Origin: Lucifuga dentata
Lineage: Eukaryota; Chordata; Actinopteri; Ophidiiformes; Bythitidae
NCBI GenBank assembly: GCA_014773175.1
Contig: VXCM01000343.1
Coordinates: forward strand, 62,001-126,000
DNA length: 64,000 nucleotides
Direction of reading: 5' to 3'
Part shown: in pieces, positions 1-13,200 of the stretch
How the letters are laid out: each line of letters begins with the position of its first letter
Numbering within the stretch: position 1 is the stretch's first letter
Position numbers and translations under genes: made by a program
The notes under the pieces: generated by a model
Told to the model about the DNA's origin: nothing
The model's database searches: none
What the model saw: only the letters and a program-made list of their open reading frames with translations

Positions 1-1356
1 CCGTTACACACTGCAAAGTTGATGCAGTAGTTCTCTGCTCTGACGTTCCACATTACAGAACATCGAAGGTGCAGATTCAGGCAGACGGTCATTCCTGAAA
101 TCGTATTAGATTTCAATTGAAGTATTGGTTTTGCACATCCTCCAAAATGAATGCTGTGCATTTGTAAGATGCAACTGTTTCCCCACCTGTTGCACACCTG
201 GCCTTTCAAGGAGAGGGAATCTCTCTTTAAATTGCCTTTCCTGAAGTTTCTTCCATTTTTTTCCTAATATAGAAAAGTGAGTTTTTCCTCGTCTTCTTGG
301 AGAGCTTGGGCTGGGTTGGCAACCGTTGAATATGTGGGCTGTAAAGCCCTTTGAGGCGTTGTATATGATATTGGGCATCAAATAAACTTGACTTGACTTG
401 ATAAGCTAAAAAAAAAGAAAAACATGGGGGCAGTATTGTCAGTTTTATCACATTGGCAGTGCAGAGACTAAGACAACCAAGAGAATGATGAACAGTGGGA
501 TTCCTGTAATACCATCTCTGTTGTTGCAGTGGCTGCTGTTTCTTTCTGCTACTCAACACATAAGTAAAATGCTGATTTCTTCTTTTGTCACTGTTTTCGT
601 TTACACTGTTGGGTGAAATCTGAAGTAGTTTTAAGGTGTTCCGGTGCAGGTTGTTATGTTTCGGCTGGTGGATATAGTATTTAATCCTCCAGATTGACAT
701 AAAGTACGCAAGTTTGTGGAGGAAGATGTCTCCATAGTTATCAAGTATAAACCTTAGCTGATACTTACAGTCCTGCAGCTATTGTTTGTGTGTTATTCTC
801 CTTAATCTTAATGGTACATGAGCCCAAAACTGAGCTGCCTTCCATGAGTCCTTTTTAAGAGTTGATCATAATAAACACCAAAATGTCAGAGTGCAAAAGT
901 AAAAGGTGAAAACAAGGACAAACACCAAAGGAACTGAATCTAAATGCTATCTGATTGGTTAAAACATTGCATGCTTTAAGATTGATGATGTGCAGATAGT
1001 TCAAAGCCATTAGAACGCTGAGGTCAGGTTAAAATGTGTCTGGTTTGTGTTTTGGAGACAGAAGATTCCTGTTGTTGCTGGAACACGGCGTATATTACTG
1101 TTTTATCAGTCAAAATAACTGGCCAGTGAAGAAGTTGAAAACCATATGAGGACAGTGTGAGTCCTCATATGGTGTAAAATCTGTTGGTTTTGTAAAACAG
1201 ACTTCCTTTGCGTTTTCCTGTTACATGGTCATGGTGTGTGACATTGGAGAAATGCATTATAGTGACCCCGCCTAGAGGGCCAGTTCACGCATTCTGTCTA
1301 CCACAGTGAGGAAGGAAATGCTTACACACACTATGTGATATATACACACACACACA

Positions 1357-1394
<38 letters not shown>

Positions 1395-2018
1395 GAGAGA
1401 TCCTTTTAAGGAAAAGGCCCTGCTCCTGCCTGTGGGCAGAGTGGAGCAAAGGCAACGCTTTCAGAGACATAAATATAAATACACACAATACACACACACT
1501 GTTTACACACTCTGCATGTCTGCGTAGGTCTCAAAATACACACAACATGACACACAAAGTCTGATATGTGTATCCGTGATATGTTTTCTTACAGCCACTG
1601 CTACAGCAACAGTAATCCTTAAAGTAATCTTTATAGTATGAAATAATGCTGTGTAATGCCTTCTCCCACTATGTTTTCCTTATTGATTAATTATTAATAT
1701 TATGATATAACTCTGGAACCAATGTCGATGAAGATGATTGAAACCGAACATCTGAGTCCAAAGATGCAAATGTTGTTTTCTGTTTTTAGGTAGCAGGGCT
1801 ACATTTTATGAGCATACTTATAAAACCCTGCACCAGTTAAATGAAGTGGCATATATTACATTTATACATTATGCATTATAAATTTATATATTTATTAGAA
1901 CTCAGTGGAGGAGCTGCACGTCTGTCATATGCATATAGATGTTTAGATGTGTGTCACTTATGCTTTACATAATCAGCTGCTTTATCGCCTTTCTTTCTGT
2001 TTCTTTCTCCGCCTTCAG
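1..2018 (+). other. lrrfip1 intronic sequence with microsatellite
   Basis: No exon with coding support is seen upstream of 2019. The stretch holds a (CA)n array at 1344-1391 and AT-rich unique-looking DNA. Since the 2019 exon starts in mid-protein, this is intron of lrrfip1. Confidence 0.6.
1344..1391 (+). repeat. (CA)n microsatellite
   Basis: A nearly perfect CA dinucleotide array of about 48 bp interrupted by one CATA. Confidence 0.97.
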
Positions 2019-5000
2019 GCTGAAGCCAGGCTGGCAACAAAGAGGGCAGCCAGAGCAGAGGCCAGAGAGATCCGCATGAAGGAGCTGGAGAGACAACAGA
2101 AAGAGGTACGAGTCCAGATACACTCCCACACACACACAGTCAGACAGCTTACAGTAACTCTAAAGGGTATCAAAAGAGTGGACTTGGCATACTGTAAATG
2201 CTCAAATATTGGCCGGGGCCTTTATTTCCCTCAACGGCACAGAGAACCAGGCCGTTATTTGAGGCAGGCCTTTATTTTCCCACAGTTGTGTTATAGTTAG
2301 AGTCCTTTGTTTTCCTTTAAAAGAATCTGGGGACAATGAGTGCAGTGCCGTGCTGAAAGTAAGGAGCATCCCTGTAACAGCTGTTTATGGATGAGTGGTG
2401 TGAAGTGAAACTGAAACCGAAACTAGACCCTCATAGCAGCTTTCAACGTGTCCCGCTGCCAATGGACGAACCCATAGCTGCATAAAAACCATGCCACAAT
2501 TGAGAAGCATTTCAGTGTGAACACCTCCAGGCAACTTTTATAAAGATTCATTTTCATCCATTTACCCACTTTTCCAGGTTGGTGATGACAGCGGAGCGTC
2601 ACTCGCTCCTCACCAAAGACAGGCTCCACGTTTGAGGCTTTGTTTCACATTGAGCCGGCTGCACATTCAGGCTGAAGGGATAACAGCTGGAAAGGGGTTT
2701 AAAGTGGTTTGGTATTTCAAACATAGCTGCTGTCATCTGGTGGCAGCAGCAGATTATGCTAATATTTGCCTGGACCGTTAGCAGACAGACATCAAACCCG
2801 CCTTTATTTGAGACCGGCCTTTATTTCTTCCCGCTGACTTCATCCTCCAGCTATAATTATATCGGCCATTATTTGAATAACAGTTTTTTTATTAGAGCAT
2901 TTACAGTATGGTGTAAAATATACATATGTGTGGTGTGTAACTACTGTACATAAAGGGAAACTCCACCAATTTTACACAACAAGTTTAGTTTAGTTCATTG
3001 GTCATGGGGAGGACTGTTTTGTTGCTGTAGAGGGAGGTTTGCAAAATCAGGGAAACTGAGCCTTATGACATCAGAAGAGTTACTTTATGTTGGTGATTTA
3101 ACCTCCCAGAGGTTAAAAGGGTTGATTTTGTTCAGTGCATTTTTGAGCTACTTGAGTATTTCCAGTTTAGTCTTGTTTCTACTTCTACTCCACTACATCT
3201 TTTTACTCCACTCCTTTTATCTGACAGCTGTACTTACATGTTACAGATTTAGACTACTATCATGTCATAAACACCCTAAATAAAGAGGATTTCAGCAGCC
3301 ACGTGGATGCTCTGTTGGACATTGGGAACTCTTAAATTAGGACTCTTTGATCCTGCTGGTGGGTCAGAGGTACTGAGGAGCACCGCTGACGAGTTCCTCC
3401 TAGACAAAATACTGTTCATAGAGAGTGAAAATGAACTTTAGAAACTGAACGACATTGAAGATTTAAAATTAACTGACAGTGCTAGCCTGATGCTAACAGT
3501 GCTTACGGTCAGGATGTGATGGATTTGACTTCTTTTTACTCTGGTTGCTCATTTCCCAACTCACTATTCTTAGCTTGTAATAATCCCATATAGGCAAACA
3601 GACTTTGCCTCCCACCTGTGCAAACTAAACTGTTTAAGGTTCTGTGTCCAAAGATGGAAGTTTAACACCCCNCCCCCCGACTCTAATCACATGTAGCTCA
3701 GCTGGCTTTTAATTTAACCCTCTAGGACTTTCTGTCACACATCAGCCTTCTTTGTAACCCAAATTATTTTTCGGTCTGAGAAAGTATATGCAATTCAATG
3801 TACAGACACACACACACAGACCAGTCATACTTATTGGATTAACAGCCAGTGTTGAGCAGAGTCTGGACGGGGGTGGGGGGTCTGTCTCTTAAACCCTTGA
3901 GTTGTAAAGTAGCTTAGAGAGTGGTGCTGCTTGCTTCAGTGGAACACTTGTTGTTGTTGTTGTTGTTGTGTTTTGACTGAGCGATGGGTCACTACGCTCA
4001 CAAACATGTTCCGAACGTTGACTTTTGGATGTTTTCTCATGTTGAAGACAGCAGCTAAACTTGGATTATTGGCTTAATAGCAGAAAACGCAAACTGTCCG
4101 GTTGCGTCTCATGTTCGGAACTCAAATCTTTGCATCTGTCCCACTGTGACTTCCTCTGCACACCTGACTGTGACTGCAGCCTTTCCTGGTAGTCTGAGGG
4201 CAGCAGGACGGCTGGGCATTGGCTGGCAGGGAGAGGGGTGAGGGCTGCCCTCATCGGGCGTCCATCAACCCCTCCAGTCAGGAACTGGAGCTCGGTGAGT
4301 TGAGTAAAAAGGGTTTAAACGTGAACGCTGATTGTGTAACTTGCTGAATAGGCTTAGGCCAGTGCTTTGCTCACTTGCTAATTAGATGCCCAGACATGTA
4401 ACAAGATGTAAGTGGACTGACCTGCCAGTTGGTTATAAAAAGCCTCAGACTTTTGCACTGTGCAGTTACAATTTTGTTGCACTGACTTATATTTTCATTT
4501 AAATATCACAGTTGTTTGCAAACCTGGAAAACAACTTTCTCTTTTGTTGGCAGAGAGAAAGTTGGCGGGTCACAGCTTGTGAAGTGCAGGTAGATGGAGA
4601 GGTTGAAGTGTGACTTTATATTGTAAAAGTTAAAATATGCAGTTCTGTGGCTCATGATGATCAGAACTGAGAACCATTACATGTATGTGATGCAGTATGT
4701 TGACAGATGACAAAACATGAGCTAAAACCAACCTGCTGCCCTGCATGTTTTTGTCAGCACGTACTCCAGATGTGATTGAAATGACACCTCTGTTGAGCCC
4801 CCTGGGGTGCCTCCATTGTTGTTTGTCCAAGGATTGCTCAAACCCACAGAACTTTATTTTAAATTCTATTGGAGATCTAATGTTTCCAAACATACCAAAA
4901 ATATATTTCAGGGTGTATTTGTGGTAAATGTGTAAGATATGTAATATAAGAAAAGTAATAAAAAGCACTTTTTATATTACAACTCTTCCTAACCCTCATG

Positions 5001-8000
5001 TTTTTTTTGTTTTTTTTGAAGAAAACATCCAGACTATTTCCTTTTGATGGACTGGTTTAACTATGAAAATATGGTGATTTGTGGGGATTAAACATGATTA
5101 CCATTGGGCGTTTTGTATAAGATACTTCCTTTACTATGGATGGTGACACCCACAAGCAATCAAGCACACCAGCAGGTCGCCTGGTGTGCCTGAGGAAGTC
5201 GAAAATCTAGTCAAAGACACAGTCAAAGTAGCAGGCATTCTAGCATTTAGTCCCCAGTGTGGAGGGGAGGTCAGCAGCATTACGCCTCAGGTGATCTGAG
5301 CGATACTGTGACATTGGTGCACTACTGCTGCCACGCTGACCCCAACCTGAAGGAAAAAAAGCTTGGTTACCCTGGCAACCCTGTCCCAATCCTTCAGCAA
5401 ATCTCCAGTGAACTCTTTGCGTTCTCGGGTCAGTTACGATTGGCTGTGCAGCGAGGTTTTTCACATTCTTTAGCCGCTCCAAGCAGAAACCAGCGTCGGT
5501 ATATTTCCTCTGTATGATATCTGATTCAGTTCTGTGTGTAATTTCATCCTGAGCTTCATTTCTGGTCTTCATCACATCTTATTTTCCACTGTTTTCATTA
5601 AGGCCAATCTTTTGTGTGTGTGTGTTTTTATATTTGATATCTTCCCGTCTTTCTCCTCTACCCTTCGTTGGTGTTGGTGTGTAGATCTTTCAGGTGCAGA
5701 AGGTAGGCCTCCTCTTCCTCATTTCCATCTCATTTTATTATATTTGTGCACATTTTAAGCTCTCTAAGTAATTATCTTAGGTGTGCTTTATGTCGTATTC
5801 ACAAAATCAGGGTAGGGTTCTGTATTCGTAGAATAATGGGACAAACTGTTACTGTTTTTGCCCTCATTTCTGTCTTTTCTTAGAAATATTATGGCTTGAA
5901 CACTACAGTAGATGACCGAGTGGACAGCAGATGGGGAGATATAGAACAGTGGATGGTACAGTTTCTGTGCTGTGATGATGATGATGATGCATGTTCTGTG
6001 TTTCTTTGCAACTGTTCACATTTTGCAGTTTTATTTGTATTTTTGGGAAGCTTTGACACAATGCCAAGATTGCCTTTAAGTTTGATAATTCCTGTTCATG
6101 CTTTTTATAAAATGACAAATTATAACAAATCAAATCTAGGCTCTTAAAGAACCATATCATCCATTTTGCATGTTTCAGCCTAATATATTCAGTTTTCATA
6201 CATGTAACGTTACTAACAATCATTTCCCAAAGCATACTGCTGGAACGGAATTAAAATTGTTTTCCTACCTTCCAGACCTCCATTGGTTTCAGTTCATTCT
6301 GGTACGCTATTAAAATCAGCTTGTTGATACTTGAAACGTTCTTGGGATAGGTAATCCATCANGCGTAATAAAAAGCGTGGAGTGAATGTATGTCTCCACC
6401 AGGGAATATAGTCCCAAAAGAAGACCTGCGCTTATGGAAAAATTTAAACGACCGTGACTTCATAATTTTGCATAACTATTAGCAGGTGAAACATCGATTT
6501 TTAAGGTGGGTGTATCGCTTCATTTTGAAAGATTAGGAGATTTTGCAAAATATCAGGAAAGCTGAAATATGGTTTTATCCTTTGGGAAATGATTATCAGT
6601 AATGTAACGTACGAAAATTGATATGTTAGGCTCAAACATGCAAAATGGACAGTATGGTCCTTTAATGTAATCTGCTTATTCGGTGCAGCAGTGTGTGTGT
6701 GTGTCAGTTTAATCTGTGTGACTATCTGTCCCTCTTTAGCCTGCATGGTTTTATTACTTCACTTTATTTTGTTCTGCATCATCAGAGTTTCCAGCACATG
6801 AATAAAGATACAAGTGTGTGACTAACGATGGTTTTTCTCACGAATAGAATTCGCTTGCAGTGGGCCATGTGCCATTGTTTTAAGGTTAACACCATCATCC
6901 ATCTGTCTTGTTGACCTCTGACATGTCTTTCGTCCTTCACTCCTTGAATCTCCTCTCCATCTTCATTCCTCCCTCCCTTCCTTTCCTCCAGGAGGACAGT
7001 GAGAGATACTCACGCCCTTCACGGACGCACACGGTTTGTAGCTCTCCCTCTCTTTCCATCTCCTCATTCCTTTCCTTCATAATTCTCTGCTCCTCCACAT
7101 GGACATCCAAAACATAAAACTCAAGACTGCAGGTGCAACTAAGTGTACAACATTAGCTCGAATTTTGTTGTTAAAAAGAAAATGTATATCGCAGTGCACT
7201 AGAGAAAGTCTATAAATTTGTGATTGTGGCACATTTTGTGATTTTTTTTTTTTTTTTTTTTTNTTTTTTTTTTTTTTTTTTTGCTGAAGATACTTTCTGC
7301 AAATGGCATCACGTCTTCAGATATACAGTATGATCTCAAACAAATTAAAGGTCACACAGCACACACATCAAGTGAAGCCACACATCGTCTGCGCTGTTCA
7401 GTGTCATTATCAATATTATTACCATTATTATTATTATTAACCCTAATCATTCATCTCTCGCTCTTTCTCTCTCTTTCTCTGTCTCTCTCAGCTCTCAGAC
7501 GATGATGAGCGGATGTCTGTGGGGAGCCGAGGCAGCGTCAGGGTCAGTATCGCTCAAATAACTCATGCATTTCTTCTCTTTTTGACTTCTAAGGCTTTTT
7601 TTTTTTTTTTTTTTTTTTTTTCACGAATAAGAAAGTTGCAATGAATTCAAACTGGCACATTAAGGATAATCAACTATTGATCACTTAGAGCTACTGAAGT
7701 TTGGACCTTTGACCTCCTGCCTGTTTGTTTACTTGGAGGTTCAGGGCAGTTTGCTGATACTCGGTAACTTAAGATGTTCTGGTGTCTTTTGCACAGTCGG
7801 ACCTTGATCAGTTGTCAGTTGGTGCCTATGGTGGAGGGGTAAGGCTCTACAGTCATGAATGATACACTATAGAATTATTCGAACCTGTTGTTGTGTTGCT
7901 GTTTGACTAACAGTTAATTCAAAGACTTGCATTAATGCAAAAGATGGAACGTCTCTTAAATTTGTTTGTGTGCGCAGTTATGATCAAATTTAGGCATTGA

Positions 8001-10214
8001 ATGGACTTTAAAAGTGTTTTATCTTCTCTCCCTGTCTTTGTGCGCTGACAGGACATTTAAGATACTTTGTGTTTAGGTGATTGCTGCTAAATTTATTCTT
8101 CCTGTTTGTTATGGATGTACTTTTAATCCAGACACAATCTCAGAATTATTAGGCTCTCATATCTCCAAACATTAAGGGATATCGGTGAATCATTCAGCAT
8201 CATTTTGTCTGATTAAATTTGCATTAATAAACCATGAGGTGTGTGTGCATGGGCTTGGGCGTGTGTGTGTGTGTGTGTGTGTGTATTGCTTAGGTTGTTC
8301 ACATATCTGTATGTAAGTGACCTTATTAGTTATTGATGAATGTTGGCAAAAGTGTCACCAACTAATATTAATAATAGTTTTAATGATGTGGCATTTTTCA
8401 TTATAATTTTGGGATGACTTGTATAGATTTTTCCTGATAATGTTACGTACATACACATTCTTTGTTCTCCTTCTCTTTCCATCCCCCACCATCTCTTCTC
8501 TCTAAGGGCTCCTCCTCCTCACACTCACATAAGAAGTCAAAGAAAAAGAAGAAGCATAAACACAGAGACAAAGATGTATGTAAAACCTCAAACTAAACAG
8601 GACTGCTGTAATTCCTGCACAGAGATCATATCTGTGTTTCTAAGTTCTGCACTTTTTCTCTATTCGCAGAATAACGGCTGTGATGACAATTACAGTGTAA
8701 TATCCAGCCGGGTTAGTAGCTGTGTGTGTTGCAGAATAATTGAGTGGACAAACTGCTCAGTTTTGTTAACTGCATGATACCTGGAAAAGTAAAAATATAG
8801 CTGAGCTTGCTCCTCCAGGTTATACTTACTGCTGTGTGTCCACATCTGATCCATGTTACTAAATGCTGATTCTACATCAAAAATAGAATTTTTCTTATGG
8901 TTTGATGAACCAAACATGCCTGCTTTGTGGTGACAGAGAAGTGGTCTGTTCGCACTGTAACAGTAGCTTGAAAAAAATATTTAGATTGTAATTTTTGTGA
9001 CAGAAATAACATTTTTTTCTTTTTTTTTAACTGCAATGATGAAGCTTGAAAGTTACTTAAATCACAACGCTGATGGAACCGTGGACAGGAAAATGTGTAA
9101 ATTTATGTACTACACCGGCTTGCACAAGGAAATGAAAAAAGATTAGAAACCGGCACCTTGAAAGGTCAAAGAATTCTGGTTAAAATACTGTTTTAAAACA
9201 AGCCAAAGTAAAATTTCTTCATTGGTGACCATCACAGTCACGATTTGTAGCATTGGATGGTCGTGTTCTTCCTACCATAGTTATGAGCAGAAATCTGGTC
9301 AGATTCTTAGGCTAACCTTTACCACAGCAAACCTTTACATAACCCAAACTATCTTCAGCCTTAAAGGCCATACCAAGCATTTTGCATGTTTGAGCCTAAT
9401 ATATTCAATTTTCATACATTACGTTACTGACAATCATTTCCCAAAGGATAAAACTGTATTTCAGCTTTCCTGATATTTTGCAAAATCTCTTAATCTTTCA
9501 AAATGAAATATTCAAGTGATACACCCACCTTAAAAATCCATGTTTCGCCTGCTAATGGTTATGCAGCCTTATGAAGTCACAGTCAATTACATTTTTTGCT
9601 AAACAGGTCTTCTTTTGGGACTATATTCCGCAGTGGAGGCATACATTCACTCTGTGCTTTTTGTTGCACTTAAACGCTAAAATTACGTAACTTCTAAAAA
9701 AAAGCCTGAATACACGTCTTGTTCATGATGATGGATTACCTATCCCAAGACTGTTTCAAGTATCAGCAAGTTGATTTTAATAGTGAATGAACTGAACTGA
9801 ACCAGAATGAACTGAAACCATCACGAAATTCACGTTCCAGCAGTATGCTTTGGGAAATGATTGTCAGTAACGTTACATGTATGAAAATTGAATATATGAG
9901 ACTCAAACATGCAAAATGGNGAAATGATTGTCAGTAACGTTACATGTATGAAAATTGAATATATGAGACTCAAACATGCAAAATGGCAGGTATGGTCCTT
10001 TAACTTAAACATAACTGTGTAAACAAATACACCAATCACAACACTTCTGCTCATAACCCTGGTGGGATTTGAGGGATCCATAATTTCAATATTTAGTTAT
10101 TTTCCAAACCAACATATCGTCAATGCATAAATAAAGCATATACAGTATGATGTGTCAGTGTGAATGGAAGGATGCATTGACATGACATTTAGTTTTTGGA
10201 GTGTTTAGCCTTGC

Positions 10215-10258
<44 letters not shown>

Positions 10259-13200
10259 GATGTGTGGTCTGTGCTCTCTGACTCTCAGAGCTCCAGGCTG
10301 AGTGATGACAGCAGGGTGTCTCGTGCCTCCAAAATGGACCTGCAGCCGGTGGGTGCCGCTCACCTGCAAACTGTTATGCTAGCCTGTGTCACGTGTCAGT
10401 CATGTCTAAAGTAGCTAAAAGAAATTATTTGTAATATAAACTCCATTTCTGTGAACTTTAGTGAATGTAACAAGGCCTGTAGAGCACCTTTTTCACCTCC
10501 AGTAGCCACTATGTTGAGCAGTTTCTCTGCAGTTATGCTTTTCTCAGCAGTATTGTCTAATTTATGCTGTTCTGATGAAGGAAACTAATCGTGCTAATTT
10601 ATTTAATTTATTTATTAAGGGTTGTTACTTTCTTGAAGTAACAAGCTGCATGAATGTTGATTTTTCTGCTGTATTTTGGCAGGCATCTGAGTGACTTTTC
10701 TGTTGTTGAAGTTTGGGTGACACTCTTTTCTTTGCCTCTGACATGTTGGCTATCAATTGCCTGGTTCTTGTTCTGTTTATTAAAGGGTCATACCGTCCAT
10801 TTTGCATGTTTGAGCCTAATATATTCAATTTTCATACATATAAGGTTACTGACAATCACTTCCCAAAGCATAATACTAGAACAGTGAGTTTAAAATTTGT
10901 TTTCTACCTTCCAGATTGCCATTGGTTTCAGTTCATTTTGGTACGTTATTAAAATCAACTTGTTGATACTTGAAACATTCTTGGGACAAGTAATCCATTA
11001 TCATGAACAACACATGTATTCAGGGTTATTTTTAGAAGCTACGTAATTTTAGTGTTTAAGCGTAATAAAAAGCGTGGAGTGAATGTATGTCTCCACTGGG
11101 GAATATAGTCCCAAAAGAAGACCTGCATTTATGGAAAAATTTAAACTACCGTGATTTCATAAGGTTGTGTAACTATTAGCAGGCGAAACATCGATTTTTA
11201 AGGTGGGTGTATCACTTGAATATTTGATTTTGAAAGATTAAGAGATTTTGTAATATATCAGGAAAGCTGAAATACGGTTTTATCCTTTGGGAAATGGTTA
11301 TCAGTAACATAACATGTATGAAAATTTAACATATTAGGCTCAAACATGCAAAATGGGTGGCATGATCCTTTAAAAATCAGCCTTCGCTATGGCTTTCAGA
11401 AAGGAATATCTGTGCAGTGACAGGATTTTTCTGAAAATGAAGTGTCTGAAACAGCCATTCTTAAAATCTTAATGAACTTGCTGTAGGATAAATACCTAAG
11501 CGAGAGTAGCAGAGCGGACATTTTTTATAGGAAAATGTCATGGAGTATCACTTTAAATGGTTTTGCTTTGAAGTTTTTGCTTGTTTGCGTGTCCTTGATT
11601 TGTTCCGTGTTTGCACAGAACATGACCTGAGAGTGTTAGTTTAAGTGCTTCACACATGCGTGGTATGAATACAGAGATAAGACTGTTTCAGAGAAACACT
11701 GGGTGACATTCTGAAAATGTAGGCCATTTTTTTTCTAAGCCTGTCCCGACTGTTCTGTTCATCCTTTCCCACCTCCCTCCTCTTGGCCTGTTCCACTTTC
11801 GTTCATGTCCCTTCTCCTCTTTTCAGACATCTTATGCTTCTTCTGACTTATACAGTCTCAACGGCCTCTCCTCCAGAAACCAGGGTTCAAGTTTCAATGG
11901 GTACCAGGTCTGTACACAGACAAACAGTGGAGAAGACACACATACACACACAAAAGTAAAAAAAAGTTTCTAACAGACACCTCAGAGTTTAGCATCTGTG
12001 TTGGAAAACTATCATTTGTGCGTCACCACTACAGTGTAGCCGACCCTGACCTCTGACCTCTTTGTGGAGGCAGAGAGGAGAAAATCAAACTTCCCTGCAA
12101 CAATCATTAAACTTTCATTTTTATTAATTATATTCTATGGAGCCCCTTAGGGGTCATGTGTGAAAAAAAATAAAGTGGGTAAAAAAAAAACAAAAAAAAA
12201 AACAGACNNNNNNNNNNNNNNNNNNNNNNNNNNNNNNNNNNNNNNNNNNNNNNNNNNNNNNNNNNNNNNNNNNNNNNNNNNNNNNNNNNNNNNNNNNNNN
12301 NNNNNNNNNNNNNNNNNNNNNNNTTTTTTTTTTTTTTTTCACTTCTGAAATGTACTAAAAATAGGTCAAAGCTACAGCGCGTGCAACGGAGCTATTTTGC
12401 TATTGTTTGAGTTAAGTCAACTCTCGTAAAAGAACCATTATAAATGCACAAAAATACACTGTTGGAACTGCCAAACACTAGAACATTGTCAAAAGTAGTA
12501 GTGAGTTAGTGAGTTTATTCACTGANTGTTGGAACTGCCAAACACTAGAACATTGTCAAAAGTAGTAGTGAGTTAGTGAGTTTATTCACTGATATGTTTT
12601 TTCATCGGAGCTTGTAGTGGGTACAGTCACAGACACGTTAGCTGCTAACTAGCATTAGCATTTAGCTAACCGGAAATNTAGTGGGTACAGTCACAGACAC
12701 GTTAGCTGCTAACTAGCATTAGCATTTAGCTAACCGGAAATCGTCCCTCAAGCAGCAGCAAAACAGTTCCACTGCAGCGCTGTAGCTTTGACCTGTTTTT
12801 AGTACATTTCAGAAGAGGAAAAAAAAAAACAGAAAGCGAAANTTTTTTTTTTTTTTTTTTTACCCACTTTATTTTTTTTCACACATGACCCCTAAGGGGC
12901 TCTGTACTATTCAACTCAAGCGTGTCATTCATAGTGTTCACATCTTGTTGTTTTTATATTAAATATCTTCCTTCCCTCTTCATGGTGCTGCAGCTGTCCA
13001 CGCCTCTCAGTCAGATCACCCTGCAGTACTATCGTAGGGTTGGTTCCATTCATCATCCTGACCTCTTACCCACTATAACTTAAACACACTGTCAACACAC
13101 CTGTGATTATTGTGCTTATTCACTTGTGTTCTTACAAGCACCAAAAACTGACCATGTTTTTGTCTGGATGAAAAGGTTTGATGATGATGATGATGATATC

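Noticed and set aside
227..700. 157-codon minus-strand ORF
   Set aside because: No family features, low-complexity composition, and it lies in an lrrfip1 intron; probably chance.
1285..1497. ORF with poly-Val/Cys repeats
   Set aside because: It is a translation of the (CA)n microsatellite. The same applies to ORFs over the arrays at 10.2, 50.3-50.6 and 62.4-62.6 kb.
3060..3290. Possible repeat with 'cttctactccactacat' motif
   Set aside because: It resembles a common fish dispersed repeat, but no ends or second copy in the window could be defined.
4273..4294. Tiny exon-like segment between ctccag and gtgagt
   Set aside because: Its length is not a multiple of three whereas neighbouring lrrfip1 exons all are, and the peptide matches nothing in the family.
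10654..10952. Recurring small ORFs containing [15 protein letters not shown] peptide
   Set aside because: The same peptide appears at 9.2, 9.8, 10.7, 28.0 and 40.5 kb because it is a translation of the MITE terminal repeat, not a gene family.
12460..12742. Two tandem duplications of about 64 bp
   Set aside because: Each is centred on a single N, so they are unmerged contig overlaps.
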